From positions 9,228-73,227 of the forward strand of contig DATELY010000025.1 in the NCBI GenBank assembly GCA_035276085.1: a stretch of DNA of 64,000 nt. The letters are read 5' to 3'. The notes below the pieces were generated by a model. The model was not told the DNA's origin and searched no databases. It saw only the letters and a list, made by a program, of their open reading frames with translations. Below are positions 35,672 to 43,270 of the stretch, one piece after another (positions within the stretch are counted from its first letter, which is position 1; each line of letters starts with the position of its first letter). This DNA comes from DATELY01 sp035276085 (GTDB lineage Bacteria > Pseudomonadota > Gammaproteobacteria > Steroidobacterales > Steroidobacteraceae). Both the position numbers and the translations under genes were made by a program.

Positions 35672-36921
35672 GAGCGTTTCCAGTTCACTTGCAATGCGCC
35701 TGTGTGCTCGAAGCGATAGCGGCCGTCGAGCCAGCCGAGGCCGAATAGCGTGAGTACGTCGCTGTAGTACGCCTGATTGGTTTTCAGCGATTGCGCTTCC
35801 ACGCGCGCGCGATGCGTTTGCAGTGCCGGGTTCTGATCGATCGCGAGCAATGGCAACAGCGCGGCAGAGAAGCCCGGCGAGCCTTCGCCTCGAAACGCGA
35901 GCGTGCGCACGTCGACTTCCTCGGGCGGAGCCGGATGCGCGGCCGTGTGCTCGACCATCGGTTGCAGGCGGCGCACGAGCTTGCCCAGCCGCGGCTCGGA
36001 CGTCGGCAACATGCCTGCCCACAGATACACGCGAATGGCGTTGTAGCTGCCAAGCGCACCGGTTTCGCTATCGGGCATGAAACCCGTACCGGTGTGGTAC
36101 TCGATCCAGTCGGATGCAAACCCGCGCGGCGCAGATTCCAGAATCACGCGCTCCGACGAGCCGATCACTTCATCCCACAGCGGATCGCGGCTCTCGTGCG
36201 CAATGCCGCGCAGTACCTGGATGGGCGCGTAGCTCGCATTCAAGCGCCAGCGACTGCCTTCGACGAACCCGCGTGGCCCTGGGAGCAGCATGGCGCCAAG
36301 ACCTGGGATGGCCGCGACTTCCTCCCTCAGGATTCGACGCGACAGCTCACGCGAGGTATCCGCGTAACCGCTCTGTCGCCACAGGCGGCCCGCCTGCGCG
36401 AGTGTGTATGCAATCCAGAGATCCGAATCCGACGCCGCGTTGGCATCCAGCACGCGCCACGTGCCGTCGTCCGCCCTGCCCCACTGCCATGCAGGCAGCG
36501 TTCGTTGCAGATTGCCCTGCGCGAGGTTGTTCTCCGTCCACTGCAACAGGCGAGCGAACGTCATCGAGTCGTTCGCGACCAGCGCAAAGAACAGCGCGTA
36601 CGACTGGCCTTCGGAGGTCGTGATCTGCCGCTCGCTGCTGGCGTCGATCACGCGTCCGTCGGGGCTCACATAGAGCTGTTTGAAGCGCTCCCACTGCGGC
36701 CATGGGTCGCAGCGTGCCCCCACCCCAGCCCTCTGATGTGCAGGATGCACGAATGGCGCGAGCGCAGGGATGCGCAGGAGCGGCCCCCGCTGCGCAGGGG
36801 AGGGAGTCGGAATCGTGTCGCAACTTCTGGCTCCCTCCCCTGCGCAGCGGGGGAGGGCTGGGGTGGGGGCAAACACCACACCGCACACAACCCACGCAGC
36901 GAAGATGCGAAGCCACTCCAT
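35653..36921 (-). CDS. bcsZ: Periplasmic endo-1,4-beta-glucanase BcsZ (GH8) with repeat insertion and altered catalytic base
   Basis: 422 residues against about 368 in E. coli. The signal peptide MEWLRIFAAWVVCGVVFA is followed by about 51 residues encoded by a repeat element (36715-36871). The mature enzyme then begins CDPWPQWERF, equivalent to E. coli CTWPAWEQF. The general acid is present as Glu104 in TTSEGQSY (E. coli E55), and the substrate-binding Asp region LDANAASDSDLW is intact. The E. coli base Asp243 in SYDAIRVY is Asn294 here (SYNAIRVY, codon 36040-36042). BcsZ normally trims cellulose in the periplasm; whether this one is active is open. It lies between bcsB (15-bp gap) and bcsC (overlap). 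Confidence 0.93.
   Translation of the reverse strand: MEWLRIFAAWVVCGVVFAPTPALPRCAGEGARSCDTIPTPSPAQRGPLLRIPALAPFVHPAHQRAGVGARCDPWPQWERFKQLYVSPDGRVIDASSERQITTSEGQSYALFFALVANDSMTFARLLQWTENNLAQGNLQRTLPAWQWGRADDGTWRVLDANAASDSDLWIAYTLAQAGRLWRQSGYADTSRELSRRILREEVAAIPGLGAMLLPGPRGFVEGSRWRLNASYAPIQVLRGIAHESRDPLWDEVIGSSERVILESAPRGFASDWIEYHTGTGFMPDSETGALGSYNAIRVYLWAGMLPTSEPRLGKLVRRLQPMVEHTAAHPAPPEEVDVRTLAFRGEGSPGFSAALLPLLAIDQNPALQTHRARVEAQSLKTNQAYYSDVLTLFGLGWLDGRYRFEHTGALQVNWKRSCAPTP
36715..36871. repeat. GC-rich terminal-inverted-repeat element, full copy D, inside bcsZ
   Basis: 157 bp bounded by perfect 19-bp terminal inverted repeats (36715-36733 and 36853-36871; outer sequence TGCCCCCACCCCAGCCCTC). 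It interrupts the signal-peptide/mature junction of BcsZ. If the site was TGCA before insertion (shared by both ends), the net gain is 153 bp or 51 codons, which preserves frame. The core GATGCGCAGGAGCGG is shared with copies A, C and E. Confidence 0.88.
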
Positions 36922-36936
36922 GCGCAGCTCATCCCA

Positions 36937-39204
36937 CTACGATTGTGCGTTCGTGGCCGCCAAGCGACGCGTCACGCGACGTTGCAGCCAGCCATACGCC
37001 CACATGGCCACGACCACCGCCAGCGTCAGTGCGATGAGCGTGAGCAACACGGGGTGCCGTGAGATGTGGAACCAAACCCGCTTCCACCACGAGAGCGAAC
37101 CCACGTAGTACACGTCCTCGCCCTGATAACTTTGCACGGCAGTGGCGCGGACGATCGCAAGATCGCCACGCACCTCGGAAACCTTGCCGTCGTTTTCCAA
37201 GGTCGCGACCAGCGAGCGCGCAGCGGCATCGTCGGTGCCGGCCAGCGCCACCACGGTTCTGCCGGACGTCAGCGGCGACTCGAAGCTGATGAATGCGCCG
37301 AGCGAGCCACTCGCCGCAACTTCGACATGGGCCTGGCCGCCGGCCCGCTCCTCGCGATCGAAGCCGAATACACCGGCAGCGATCGGCTCCTGGCGATACT
37401 TGCGCTGCGGCGCCGACAGCACGAGGCCGAGATCCTTGCCCCAGGTCGCGAGCAGCTCGTTGGAGCGTTCGCCGCTCAGGATCAAGAGGTCTGCATCTTC
37501 CGCCTGCTTTGCATCCGCGACATCGACGAGCCGATAGCGCGTGGCGACGGCGCCGGTGTGTCGACCCATGCGTCCCAGCACGAAGAACAACTGCTCGAGG
37601 TGCTCCGCGCTCGTGAGATCGGGAAGCACGATCACCGTCTCTGCGAGATCCGCATAGCGCGTGAATGGATAGCCGGCGTTGGCAAACAACGCGAGGTTGG
37701 GCATCGCCGTGTAGTGCGGAAAGCTCGTCAGATCGATCGTTGAATCCGGATCGATCGACTGGCGCGCGTTGTCCGCGACCTCGGTACTGCAGTAGGAATC
37801 GCGGCGATACTCCATTGCGAACTGGAACTGCATCTGATTGTTGCTGGCCATCTGGAACGCCGGGATCAGCAACCCTTCGCTCTGCTGCACGCCCGGGCTT
37901 TGCAGCAGCGGTACGAGCAGCTTGCCGCCGTTCGCCGTGTCTGCTTCCGAACGCAAGCGATACGAGCGCAGCAGTTGATTGTTGATGCTCACGCTCAAGA
38001 GCGAGTTGTCGCGCTCGACAGGTGCCGTGTAGCGATAGCGCAGATCGACCGGCACGCCGGCGTGATTCCACGTGAACAAATCGGGCGGCAGGCGCAGGTT
38101 CACTCGAATCGGTGCCGGCTGCACGCCACTGCCCTGCAGCTGCAACGGCGAGTCCACGAGCTCACCCAGTTTCACCGGTCGATCGGTGCGCACCCATCGC
38201 GGCGCGTCGTACGCGGCACGGCGCTCGTACTTCACAGCCGTGATCGTGGCGCTCGTACCGGACAACACCGGGCTGCCCAACGTGACACCTTCGACGGCTC
38301 GTTGCAGCTGTGCGTCATCGCGACCTTGAAATACCAGGAGCTTCACGCCTGCCTGGGTCGGATGATCGATGATGCTGACAGTGGGTTGCTGCACGTCGGC
38401 CAGCTGCAACTGCGCCGGGCGCGACGCATTGGTCGCGAACACCAACGCATGACGCGACGGCAATGCATCGAAGCTCACCGGAAAGCGCGCACCGCGATAG
38501 TCCGCCAGCATGCCGAACCAGGACGCAGCCACGCCAACCGATCGCACCAGCGCGCGTGACGGGCGCGCAGGCAACACGACAGGCAGCTCCACGCGGCGGT
38601 TGTCACGGCGATCGAAGAAAGGGGCCGGCAGGTACGACAACTCATTGCGCAGCTCCAGCGGCCGGAACGACAGTTCGAGCTCGCTGTGCTGGCTGATCGA
38701 AGCCCAGAGCGAGGAGTGCTGCAGGTTTTCGCAATCGAGCGTGTAGTGCCCGATGAGATCGAAGCGCAGCTCGTTGTAGTCGCTGAAATAGCGCGGATCG
38801 AGCTCCACTTCACGTTCGATCTCGCGTCCCGACTGATCGTGCGGCAACGGTAACGCGGCCAGCACCTGGCCATTCAGGCTTACGCGCAGATGCGACAGGT
38901 CCGGCAACATCGAGGGCGAATAGGTCAGGCGCAGACGCAACTTCGCGGCGACGACGACTTCATCCATGCGCGTACCCAGGTTCACCCCGGCCATGGGCTG
39001 CACACCGCGGAGATCCATCGAGCCGACGCCGAGATCGGCGAAACTGACTTTGACCTGACGCAAGCTGACGTCGTCGCTCGCTTCGCCCGTCGCAGCGTGG
39101 GCCGATGCAGCAAAGGCACCCACGCACGCGCAGGACAGCGCGATGCCATGAGCCCACTGACGGACAGCACGCATCACCCACGATTTCACAAGCTGCAGAT
39201 TCAT
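36937..39204 (-). CDS. bcsB: Cellulose synthase periplasmic subunit BcsB
   Basis: 755 residues. The signal peptide ends SAHAATG; the ATG overlaps the stop of the TPR gene (ATGA). Carbohydrate-binding and flavodoxin-like domain pairs follow, with family segments such as LRLRLTYSPSMLPDLSHLRVSLNG, YNELRFDLIGHYTLDCEN and LPVVLPARPS. A C-terminal transmembrane anchor (LLTLIALTLAVVVAMWAYGW) follows an amphipathic helix. BcsB guides the glucan through the periplasm and is essential for BcsA activity. It sits 17 kb from bcsA and on the opposite strand. Confidence 0.94.
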   Translation of the reverse strand: MNLQLVKSWVMRAVRQWAHGIALSCACVGAFAASAHAATGEASDDVSLRQVKVSFADLGVGSMDLRGVQPMAGVNLGTRMDEVVVAAKLRLRLTYSPSMLPDLSHLRVSLNGQVLAALPLPHDQSGREIEREVELDPRYFSDYNELRFDLIGHYTLDCENLQHSSLWASISQHSELELSFRPLELRNELSYLPAPFFDRRDNRRVELPVVLPARPSRALVRSVGVAASWFGMLADYRGARFPVSFDALPSRHALVFATNASRPAQLQLADVQQPTVSIIDHPTQAGVKLLVFQGRDDAQLQRAVEGVTLGSPVLSGTSATITAVKYERRAAYDAPRWVRTDRPVKLGELVDSPLQLQGSGVQPAPIRVNLRLPPDLFTWNHAGVPVDLRYRYTAPVERDNSLLSVSINNQLLRSYRLRSEADTANGGKLLVPLLQSPGVQQSEGLLIPAFQMASNNQMQFQFAMEYRRDSYCSTEVADNARQSIDPDSTIDLTSFPHYTAMPNLALFANAGYPFTRYADLAETVIVLPDLTSAEHLEQLFFVLGRMGRHTGAVATRYRLVDVADAKQAEDADLLILSGERSNELLATWGKDLGLVLSAPQRKYRQEPIAAGVFGFDREERAGGQAHVEVAASGSLGAFISFESPLTSGRTVVALAGTDDAAARSLVATLENDGKVSEVRGDLAIVRATAVQSYQGEDVYYVGSLSWWKRVWFHISRHPVLLTLIALTLAVVVAMWAYGWLQRRVTRRLAATNAQS

Positions 39205-39725
39205 TGGCTCGACTCGGTCGAAGGCGGATCGGGAGGCAGTGTGGGCAAGGCTGCGGCCTTGGCGCGCGCGCTCGTGCGAGCGGCGCCGGCAGCGGTGTAG
39301 GCTTGCCCGGCGAGCTCGACGTACAGGTCACCCAACTGTTCCTGCAGCGCGGCTTTGTCGGTGTTCAGGCTCAATGCCCTCTGCAACGGCGCGATCGCTT
39401 TCGCAGGCTGTCCTTGGCGCACATAGAGCGCAGCGAGTTGCGCGTAGGGCTCGGGTAATTGCGGATAGTCGTCCGTCAGACGCGCGAACACGTCGACCGC
39501 GGCAGCGAGCTTGCCCGCAGCCGCAAGACGCAAGCCTTCCGCGAACTGAGCCTCCGCACGCGAGCGCGACTGCATGCCAGCGTGCGCCCCACCATTCGAC
39601 GGTGGGCTGGCAAGATCGGCGGCGCGGCTCGTGTTGATACCAGGGATCGCGCCCGCAAGCACGGCACACGCCCACCACGCATTTCGCAATCCGAGGCGGG
39701 AACTGACGCATCGAAACCGGCTCAC
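39201..39725 (-). CDS. Exported TPR-repeat protein heading the bcsB operon
   Basis: 174 residues from a GTG at 39725, which follows GGAGTGACGAT; the open frame to 40112 has no supporting start. A signal peptide (about WWACAVLAGAIPGINTSRA) precedes a Gln/Ala-rich part. At least two TPR units follow (AEGLRLAAAGKLAAAVDVFARLTDDYP, AQLAALYVRQGQPAKAIAPLQRALSL). The C-terminus is Ala/Pro-rich. Its overlap with bcsB indicates co-translation, so a role as a cellulose-complex scaffold is likely. I do not recognise a named Bcs subunit. Confidence 0.72.
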   Translation of the reverse strand: MSRFRCVSSRLGLRNAWWACAVLAGAIPGINTSRAADLASPPSNGGAHAGMQSRSRAEAQFAEGLRLAAAGKLAAAVDVFARLTDDYPQLPEPYAQLAALYVRQGQPAKAIAPLQRALSLNTDKAALQEQLGDLYVELAGQAYTAAGAARTSARAKAAALPTLPPDPPSTESSQ

Positions 39726-39999
39726 ATCGTCACTCCATGTTTCCTGCAGCCACGTTATCGGCTGAAGTGCCCGGACCTCAATCAGAGCAAGTGCCCTGGG
39801 GGCGTAAGGTCGTTGCCTATTGCTGCCTAAGGTGTTCGATACAATGCGCCGCGCACGCGACCGGGTGTGAAGTAGCGCACGGTTGTGGCCAGCGGGTGTA
39901 TCCGTATCGGACGACGCAGACGCGTCATGAGGTTTGCAATGGCGGTTCGAATGAAGGAAGGATGTCCGTGCCAGCAGCAGTACACTTGATCGACCTGTC
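39726..39999. promoter_or_regulatory. Divergent region between the bcsB operon and mltF
   Basis: 274 bp with no credible gene. It holds TACAAT near 39839 as a possible -10 for the plus-strand mltF gene, but without a well-spaced -35. No operator is recognised. Confidence 0.3.
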
Positions 40000-41370
40000 G
40001 TGAAAGCCCTTCTCGCCATCATCGCCACTCTGTTCCTCGCGACCTGTTCGCAGCCACCGAGCGTGCTGGAGCAGATCTTGCGCGGTGGCGAGCTGCGCGT
40101 GGTCACGCGCAATTTGCCGAGTGCGTACTACCTGGGCGCCGCTGGACCGCAGGGCCCCGAATACGATCTGGCCGCCCAGTTTGCCGCTGCGCTCGGCGTG
40201 AAGCTCTTCATCTACTCGGTGCCCAACAGCGCGGACGTGCTACGCGAGCTCGCGGCGCGGCGCGCTCACATCGCCGCTGCAGGCCTGACACGAGGCCAGC
40301 CCTTACCGGCCGGGGTGACATACGGCCCGCCGTATCAGCAAGTGCGCGAACATTTGATTTTCCGCATGGGCGCGTCGCGGCCCGCGGGTATTCGCGCGGC
40401 GGGAGCAGGACATATCGAAGTCGTCGCGGGCAGCGCTCATGCGCAGACGCTGGATGAGTTCCGTGCGCGCTATCCGGATCTCGCGTGGGTGGAAAATCCC
40501 AACACGGAAACGGAAGAGCTCCTGTATCGACTCTCCAAACGCGAGCTCGACTACACGATTGCCGATTCGAACGAGTTCGCGATCAGCCGTGCCTTCCATC
40601 CGGAGATCCGCATCGCCTTCGATCTCAACACGGGCAAGTCGCTCGCGTGGGCATTGGACGCGCGCGACACGAGCCTGGTCAGCCGCGTCACGGCCTACTT
40701 CGCAGGCATTCGTGCCGATGGCACGCTGACCAACATTCTCAACACGTACTACGCGAGCCGCGACCGCTTCGACTACATCCAGTCACGCGATTTCATCCAG
40801 CACATCGAGACCCGGCTGCCGCAGTACCGACAGTGGTTCAAGGAGGCCGGCGACGCTGTGGGAGTGGATTGGCGGCTGCTGGCCGCGATCGGCTACCAGG
40901 AATCCCACTGGAATCCGACGGCCACCTCGTTCACCGGTGTGCGCGGTCTCATGATGCTGACCGAAGAAACGGCGCAACTGCTCGACATCGTCGATCGCAC
41001 CGATCCGCGCTCCAGCATCTTCGGCGGCGCACGCTATTTCGCGCGCATCCGCGCCCGCATCCCGCAGCGCGTTCCCGAACCCGATCGCACGTGGCTCTCG
41101 CTCGCAGCGTACAACGTGGGCATTGGCCACCTGGAAGATGCGCGCATCCTCACGCAGCTGCACGGCAAGAACCCCGATCTCTGGACCGACGTGCGCGATC
41201 ACCTGCCGTTGCTCACGCAGGAGAAGTGGTACACGCGCGTGAAGCGCGGGTACGCCCGTGGGTGGGAGCCCGTACGGTTCGTGGAGAACATCCGCGGCTA
41301 TCGCGACATTCTGGATTGGGTGGCGGCGGATACGGGCAGGCCGGCGGAGCGGGACGCTGCGGCGCTGTGA
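40000..41370 (+). CDS. mltF: Membrane-bound lytic murein transglycosylase F
   Basis: 456 residues from a GTG at 40000 (no ATG available in frame nearby). An N-terminal hydrophobic segment ends in LATC, a lipoprotein-like site. Residues about 28-265 form the periplasmic substrate-binding-like domain of MltF (GELRVVTRNLP, EYDLAAQFAAALGV). The SLT catalytic domain follows with Glu301 in GYQESHWNPTATS and then GVRGLMMLTEETA. It cleaves peptidoglycan glycan strands to 1,6-anhydro products at the outer membrane. mltF beside tadA is conserved in gammaproteobacteria such as E. coli. Confidence 0.93.
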   Translation: MKALLAIIATLFLATCSQPPSVLEQILRGGELRVVTRNLPSAYYLGAAGPQGPEYDLAAQFAAALGVKLFIYSVPNSADVLRELAARRAHIAAAGLTRGQPLPAGVTYGPPYQQVREHLIFRMGASRPAGIRAAGAGHIEVVAGSAHAQTLDEFRARYPDLAWVENPNTETEELLYRLSKRELDYTIADSNEFAISRAFHPEIRIAFDLNTGKSLAWALDARDTSLVSRVTAYFAGIRADGTLTNILNTYYASRDRFDYIQSRDFIQHIETRLPQYRQWFKEAGDAVGVDWRLLAAIGYQESHWNPTATSFTGVRGLMMLTEETAQLLDIVDRTDPRSSIFGGARYFARIRARIPQRVPEPDRTWLSLAAYNVGIGHLEDARILTQLHGKNPDLWTDVRDHLPLLTQEKWYTRVKRGYARGWEPVRFVENIRGYRDILDWVAADTGRPAERDAAAL

Positions 41371-41408
41371 GGCTGGTTCGGTCGGTTTACGCGATACCGT
41401 TTCGTATG

Positions 41409-41512
41409 CGTCCCTTCCCTTGCGTAGCGAAGCGCAGCGGGGGCCGCTCCTGCGCATCCATGCGCCCGCGCCATTTGTGCATCCCTGCACAGCAGAAGGA
41501 CAGGATGGGGGC
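41409..41512. repeat. GC-rich inverted-repeat element, copy E1
   Basis: Inverted relative to copy A. It runs from GCGTCCCTTCCCTTGCG through AGCGGGGGCCGCTCCTGCGC to AGGACAGGATGGGGGC. It lies after mltF and faces copy E2, so the pair can fold as a large hairpin between convergent mltF and tadA. Confidence 0.75.
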
Positions 41513-41548
41513 TTCTTAACTCTTACGAGCCACACAGCCAACTTCACC

Positions 41549-41592
41549 ACCCCCACCCTGTCCCTCCCCCGCTGCCGCAAGGGAGGGGACGC
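41549..41592. repeat. GC-rich inverted-repeat element, short copy E2
   Basis: CCCCCACCCTGTCCCTCCCCC arm followed by GCTGCCGCAAGGGAGGGGACG. It is in direct orientation and about 35 bp from E1. It lies just downstream of the tadA stop and is a plausible bidirectional terminator with E1. Confidence 0.7.
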
Positions 41593-41611
41593 CATTGCAA
41601 GCATCGTGGCG

Positions 41612-42061
41612 TCATCGCCTGGCCGCGAAGAACTCCCGCAGCAACTCACCGCATTCATCGCTCATCAGTCCACTCTCGCAATCGATGCGATGGTTCAACG
41701 CCGGGTTCTGCGTCACGTTGAAAATACTGCCGGATGCGCCCGCACGTGGATCGCTCGAGCCGTAGACCAGGCGCTTCACACGTGCATGCACCATCGCGCC
41801 GGCGCACATCGCGCACGGCTCCAGCGTGACGTAGAGCGTCGCATGCGCCAGTCGATACGAACCGAGTGCTTGCGCTGCGGCGCGTAACGCAACGATCTCC
41901 GCATGTGCCGTGGGATCGTGAGTTGCGATCGGACGATTCCAGCCTTCACCGATGATCTTGCGTTCATGCACGACGACTGCGCCAACGGGCACCTCGCCTG
42001 CCGCGGCCGCTGCGCGTGCGAGCTCGATGGCTCGCTGCATGAAGGTCAGGTCGAACGACAT
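41612..42061 (-). CDS. tadA: tRNA-specific adenosine deaminase TadA
   Basis: 149 residues. Zinc and catalytic residues are present: His53 and Glu55 in HAE, and Cys83/Cys86 in PCAMC. The C-terminal AGASGSIFNVTQNPALNHRI segment is characteristic of TadA. It converts A34 to inosine in the anticodon of tRNA-Arg(ACG), an essential wobble modification. It is convergent with mltF across the repeat pair E1/E2, and a terminator-like hairpin lies just upstream. Confidence 0.95.
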   Translation of the reverse strand: MSFDLTFMQRAIELARAAAAAGEVPVGAVVVHERKIIGEGWNRPIATHDPTAHAEIVALRAAAQALGSYRLAHATLYVTLEPCAMCAGAMVHARVKRLVYGSSDPRAGASGSIFNVTQNPALNHRIDCESGLMSDECGELLREFFAARR

Positions 42062-42090
42062 GGCTATCTATTAAATTTGGATCTGACTAG

Positions 42091-42122
42091 CATAAAGTAA
42101 AACCGCCCCGCACCCGGGGCAG
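42091..42122 (-). terminator. Rho-independent terminator, minus strand, upstream of tadA
   Basis: Read on the minus strand: GCCCCG-GGTG-CGGGGC (42105-42120) followed by GGTTTTACTTT. It would end a minus-strand transcript arriving from the right, yet the gene now on that side (42218) is on the plus strand. It may be left from an earlier arrangement in which a minus-strand gene preceded tadA. Confidence 0.6.
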
Positions 42123-42217
42123 GCCGCTCTCAGGCGACTTCTAAAGCTTTCGCACATTCAGCCCTCCGCGGGGATTTAAGAGGGCGCCCGCCAACGTTGA
42201 TAAGTGGAGCATACGGG

Positions 42218-43243
42218 ATGAACCCCAAGGCACGCTTCGAACCCAAGATCATCATCCACGGTGCGGGCAACGTAGCCCGCCGATTGACGCGCTTCTGCCA
42301 CCGCAAACGTTGGCCAATCGTTGCCTGCTTCAGCCGCGCAGGATCGAAGCTGGGTCAGGACATCGGGCGCCTTGCGGGGCTGGAGGAAGACCTTGGGGTC
42401 GAGGTCCGCGACTTTGCCGCCGCAGACCTTGTCGGCATCGATGCCGATGTCGCGCTCATCGCCACGACCGACATGTTGGAACTGAACTTTCCGGTTTATG
42501 AGCGCTACCTCAGTGCCGGAATCAATGTCCTGTGTCACGGCGCGCAATCCTACAATCCGCGCTTCGAGAACCCCGCGATCGCGGAGCAGATCGATCAGCT
42601 GGCGAGAGCCGGTGAGGTGACTTTCACTGGAAGCGGCATCTGGGATACCACGCGTCTGTGGTCAGCGATCATCGCAGCAGGCACCTGCCTGGAGATCGAC
42701 AGCGTCGTCCACACCGCGCAGGCGGAGATCGGACGACAGGGGGCGCGGTTCGAGGCCGAAATCGGCGTCGGCATGACGCCCGAGGATTACTGCGCCAAGT
42801 ACGCCGCGGAACCCAATTCGCTGAGTACGTTCTTGCATGGGCCCTCAGTGATGGTGCTCCAGACACTGGGCTGCAGAATCACGGATGTGCGCAAACGCGC
42901 CGAGCCCATCGTTTTCGATGTAGACGTCTTCTCCCCATACACCAAGACACACTTTCCTGCGGGTATCGTGATCGGCACCCGGATCGTTGCCGATGTAACC
43001 ACTGCCGAAGGAATCAGCGGCAAGACAGCGGTGGAGTACCGGCTGTTTCGCCCGGGAGAAATAGAAGAGTTGCGCTGGCAGATCAACGGCATGCCGGGTC
43101 TGCAGATCAACGTTGTGCGGGACGACACCGCCAACCTTTCGGCGGCAAGCCTGTTCAATCGCATTCCCGACGTGTTGGCCGCACCTCCGGGGATCGTCGA
43201 GATCACCAAGATGGGCCCGCTCAAATCGAGCGTGCTCCGCTAG
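42218..43243 (+). CDS. NAD(P)-binding amine dehydrogenase-like protein (2,4-diaminopentanoate dehydrogenase/dihydrodipicolinate reductase-like)
   Basis: 341 residues from the ATG at 42218 behind GGAGCATACGGG; a TTG seven codons earlier is less likely. The Rossmann motif IIIHGAGNVARRL lies at the N-terminus. It is followed by ALIATTDML and a central GSGIWDT, and a C-terminal domain resembles the DapB/diaminopentanoate dehydrogenase superfamily. Members reduce or oxidatively deaminate amino-compounds; the substrate is unknown. It is followed 27 bp later by a sulfotransferase gene, suggesting a two-gene unit in a catabolic or modification pathway. Confidence 0.72.
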   Translation: MNPKARFEPKIIIHGAGNVARRLTRFCHRKRWPIVACFSRAGSKLGQDIGRLAGLEEDLGVEVRDFAAADLVGIDADVALIATTDMLELNFPVYERYLSAGINVLCHGAQSYNPRFENPAIAEQIDQLARAGEVTFTGSGIWDTTRLWSAIIAAGTCLEIDSVVHTAQAEIGRQGARFEAEIGVGMTPEDYCAKYAAEPNSLSTFLHGPSVMVLQTLGCRITDVRKRAEPIVFDVDVFSPYTKTHFPAGIVIGTRIVADVTTAEGISGKTAVEYRLFRPGEIEELRWQINGMPGLQINVVRDDTANLSAASLFNRIPDVLAAPPGIVEITKMGPLKSSVLR

Positions 43244-43270
43244 CCCTGAACCCGTCCTGGGCGAGCAATC

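Noticed and set aside
36347..36916. Frames that read the repeat elements as separate small proteins (APAHPCARAIRAS-type peptides)
   Set aside because: Such peptides appear wherever the repeat lies, in any frame. Only the BcsZ and BcsC readings continue a conserved protein.
36023..36921. Extension of the bcsC frame upstream of 35671
   Set aside because: It overlaps bcsZ; the ATG at 35671 has a ribosome-binding site and begins a signal peptide.
41398..41600. CRISPR-like array from the repeated GC-rich blocks
   Set aside because: Copies are inverted, unequal in length and unevenly spaced, without uniform spacers. They are inverted-repeat elements.
42062..42217. A small RNA gene (4.5S or tRNA) upstream of tadA
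   Set aside because: I find no SRP-RNA core or cloverleaf. Only a terminator hairpin and a weaker GCCCTC/GAGGGC stem are visible.
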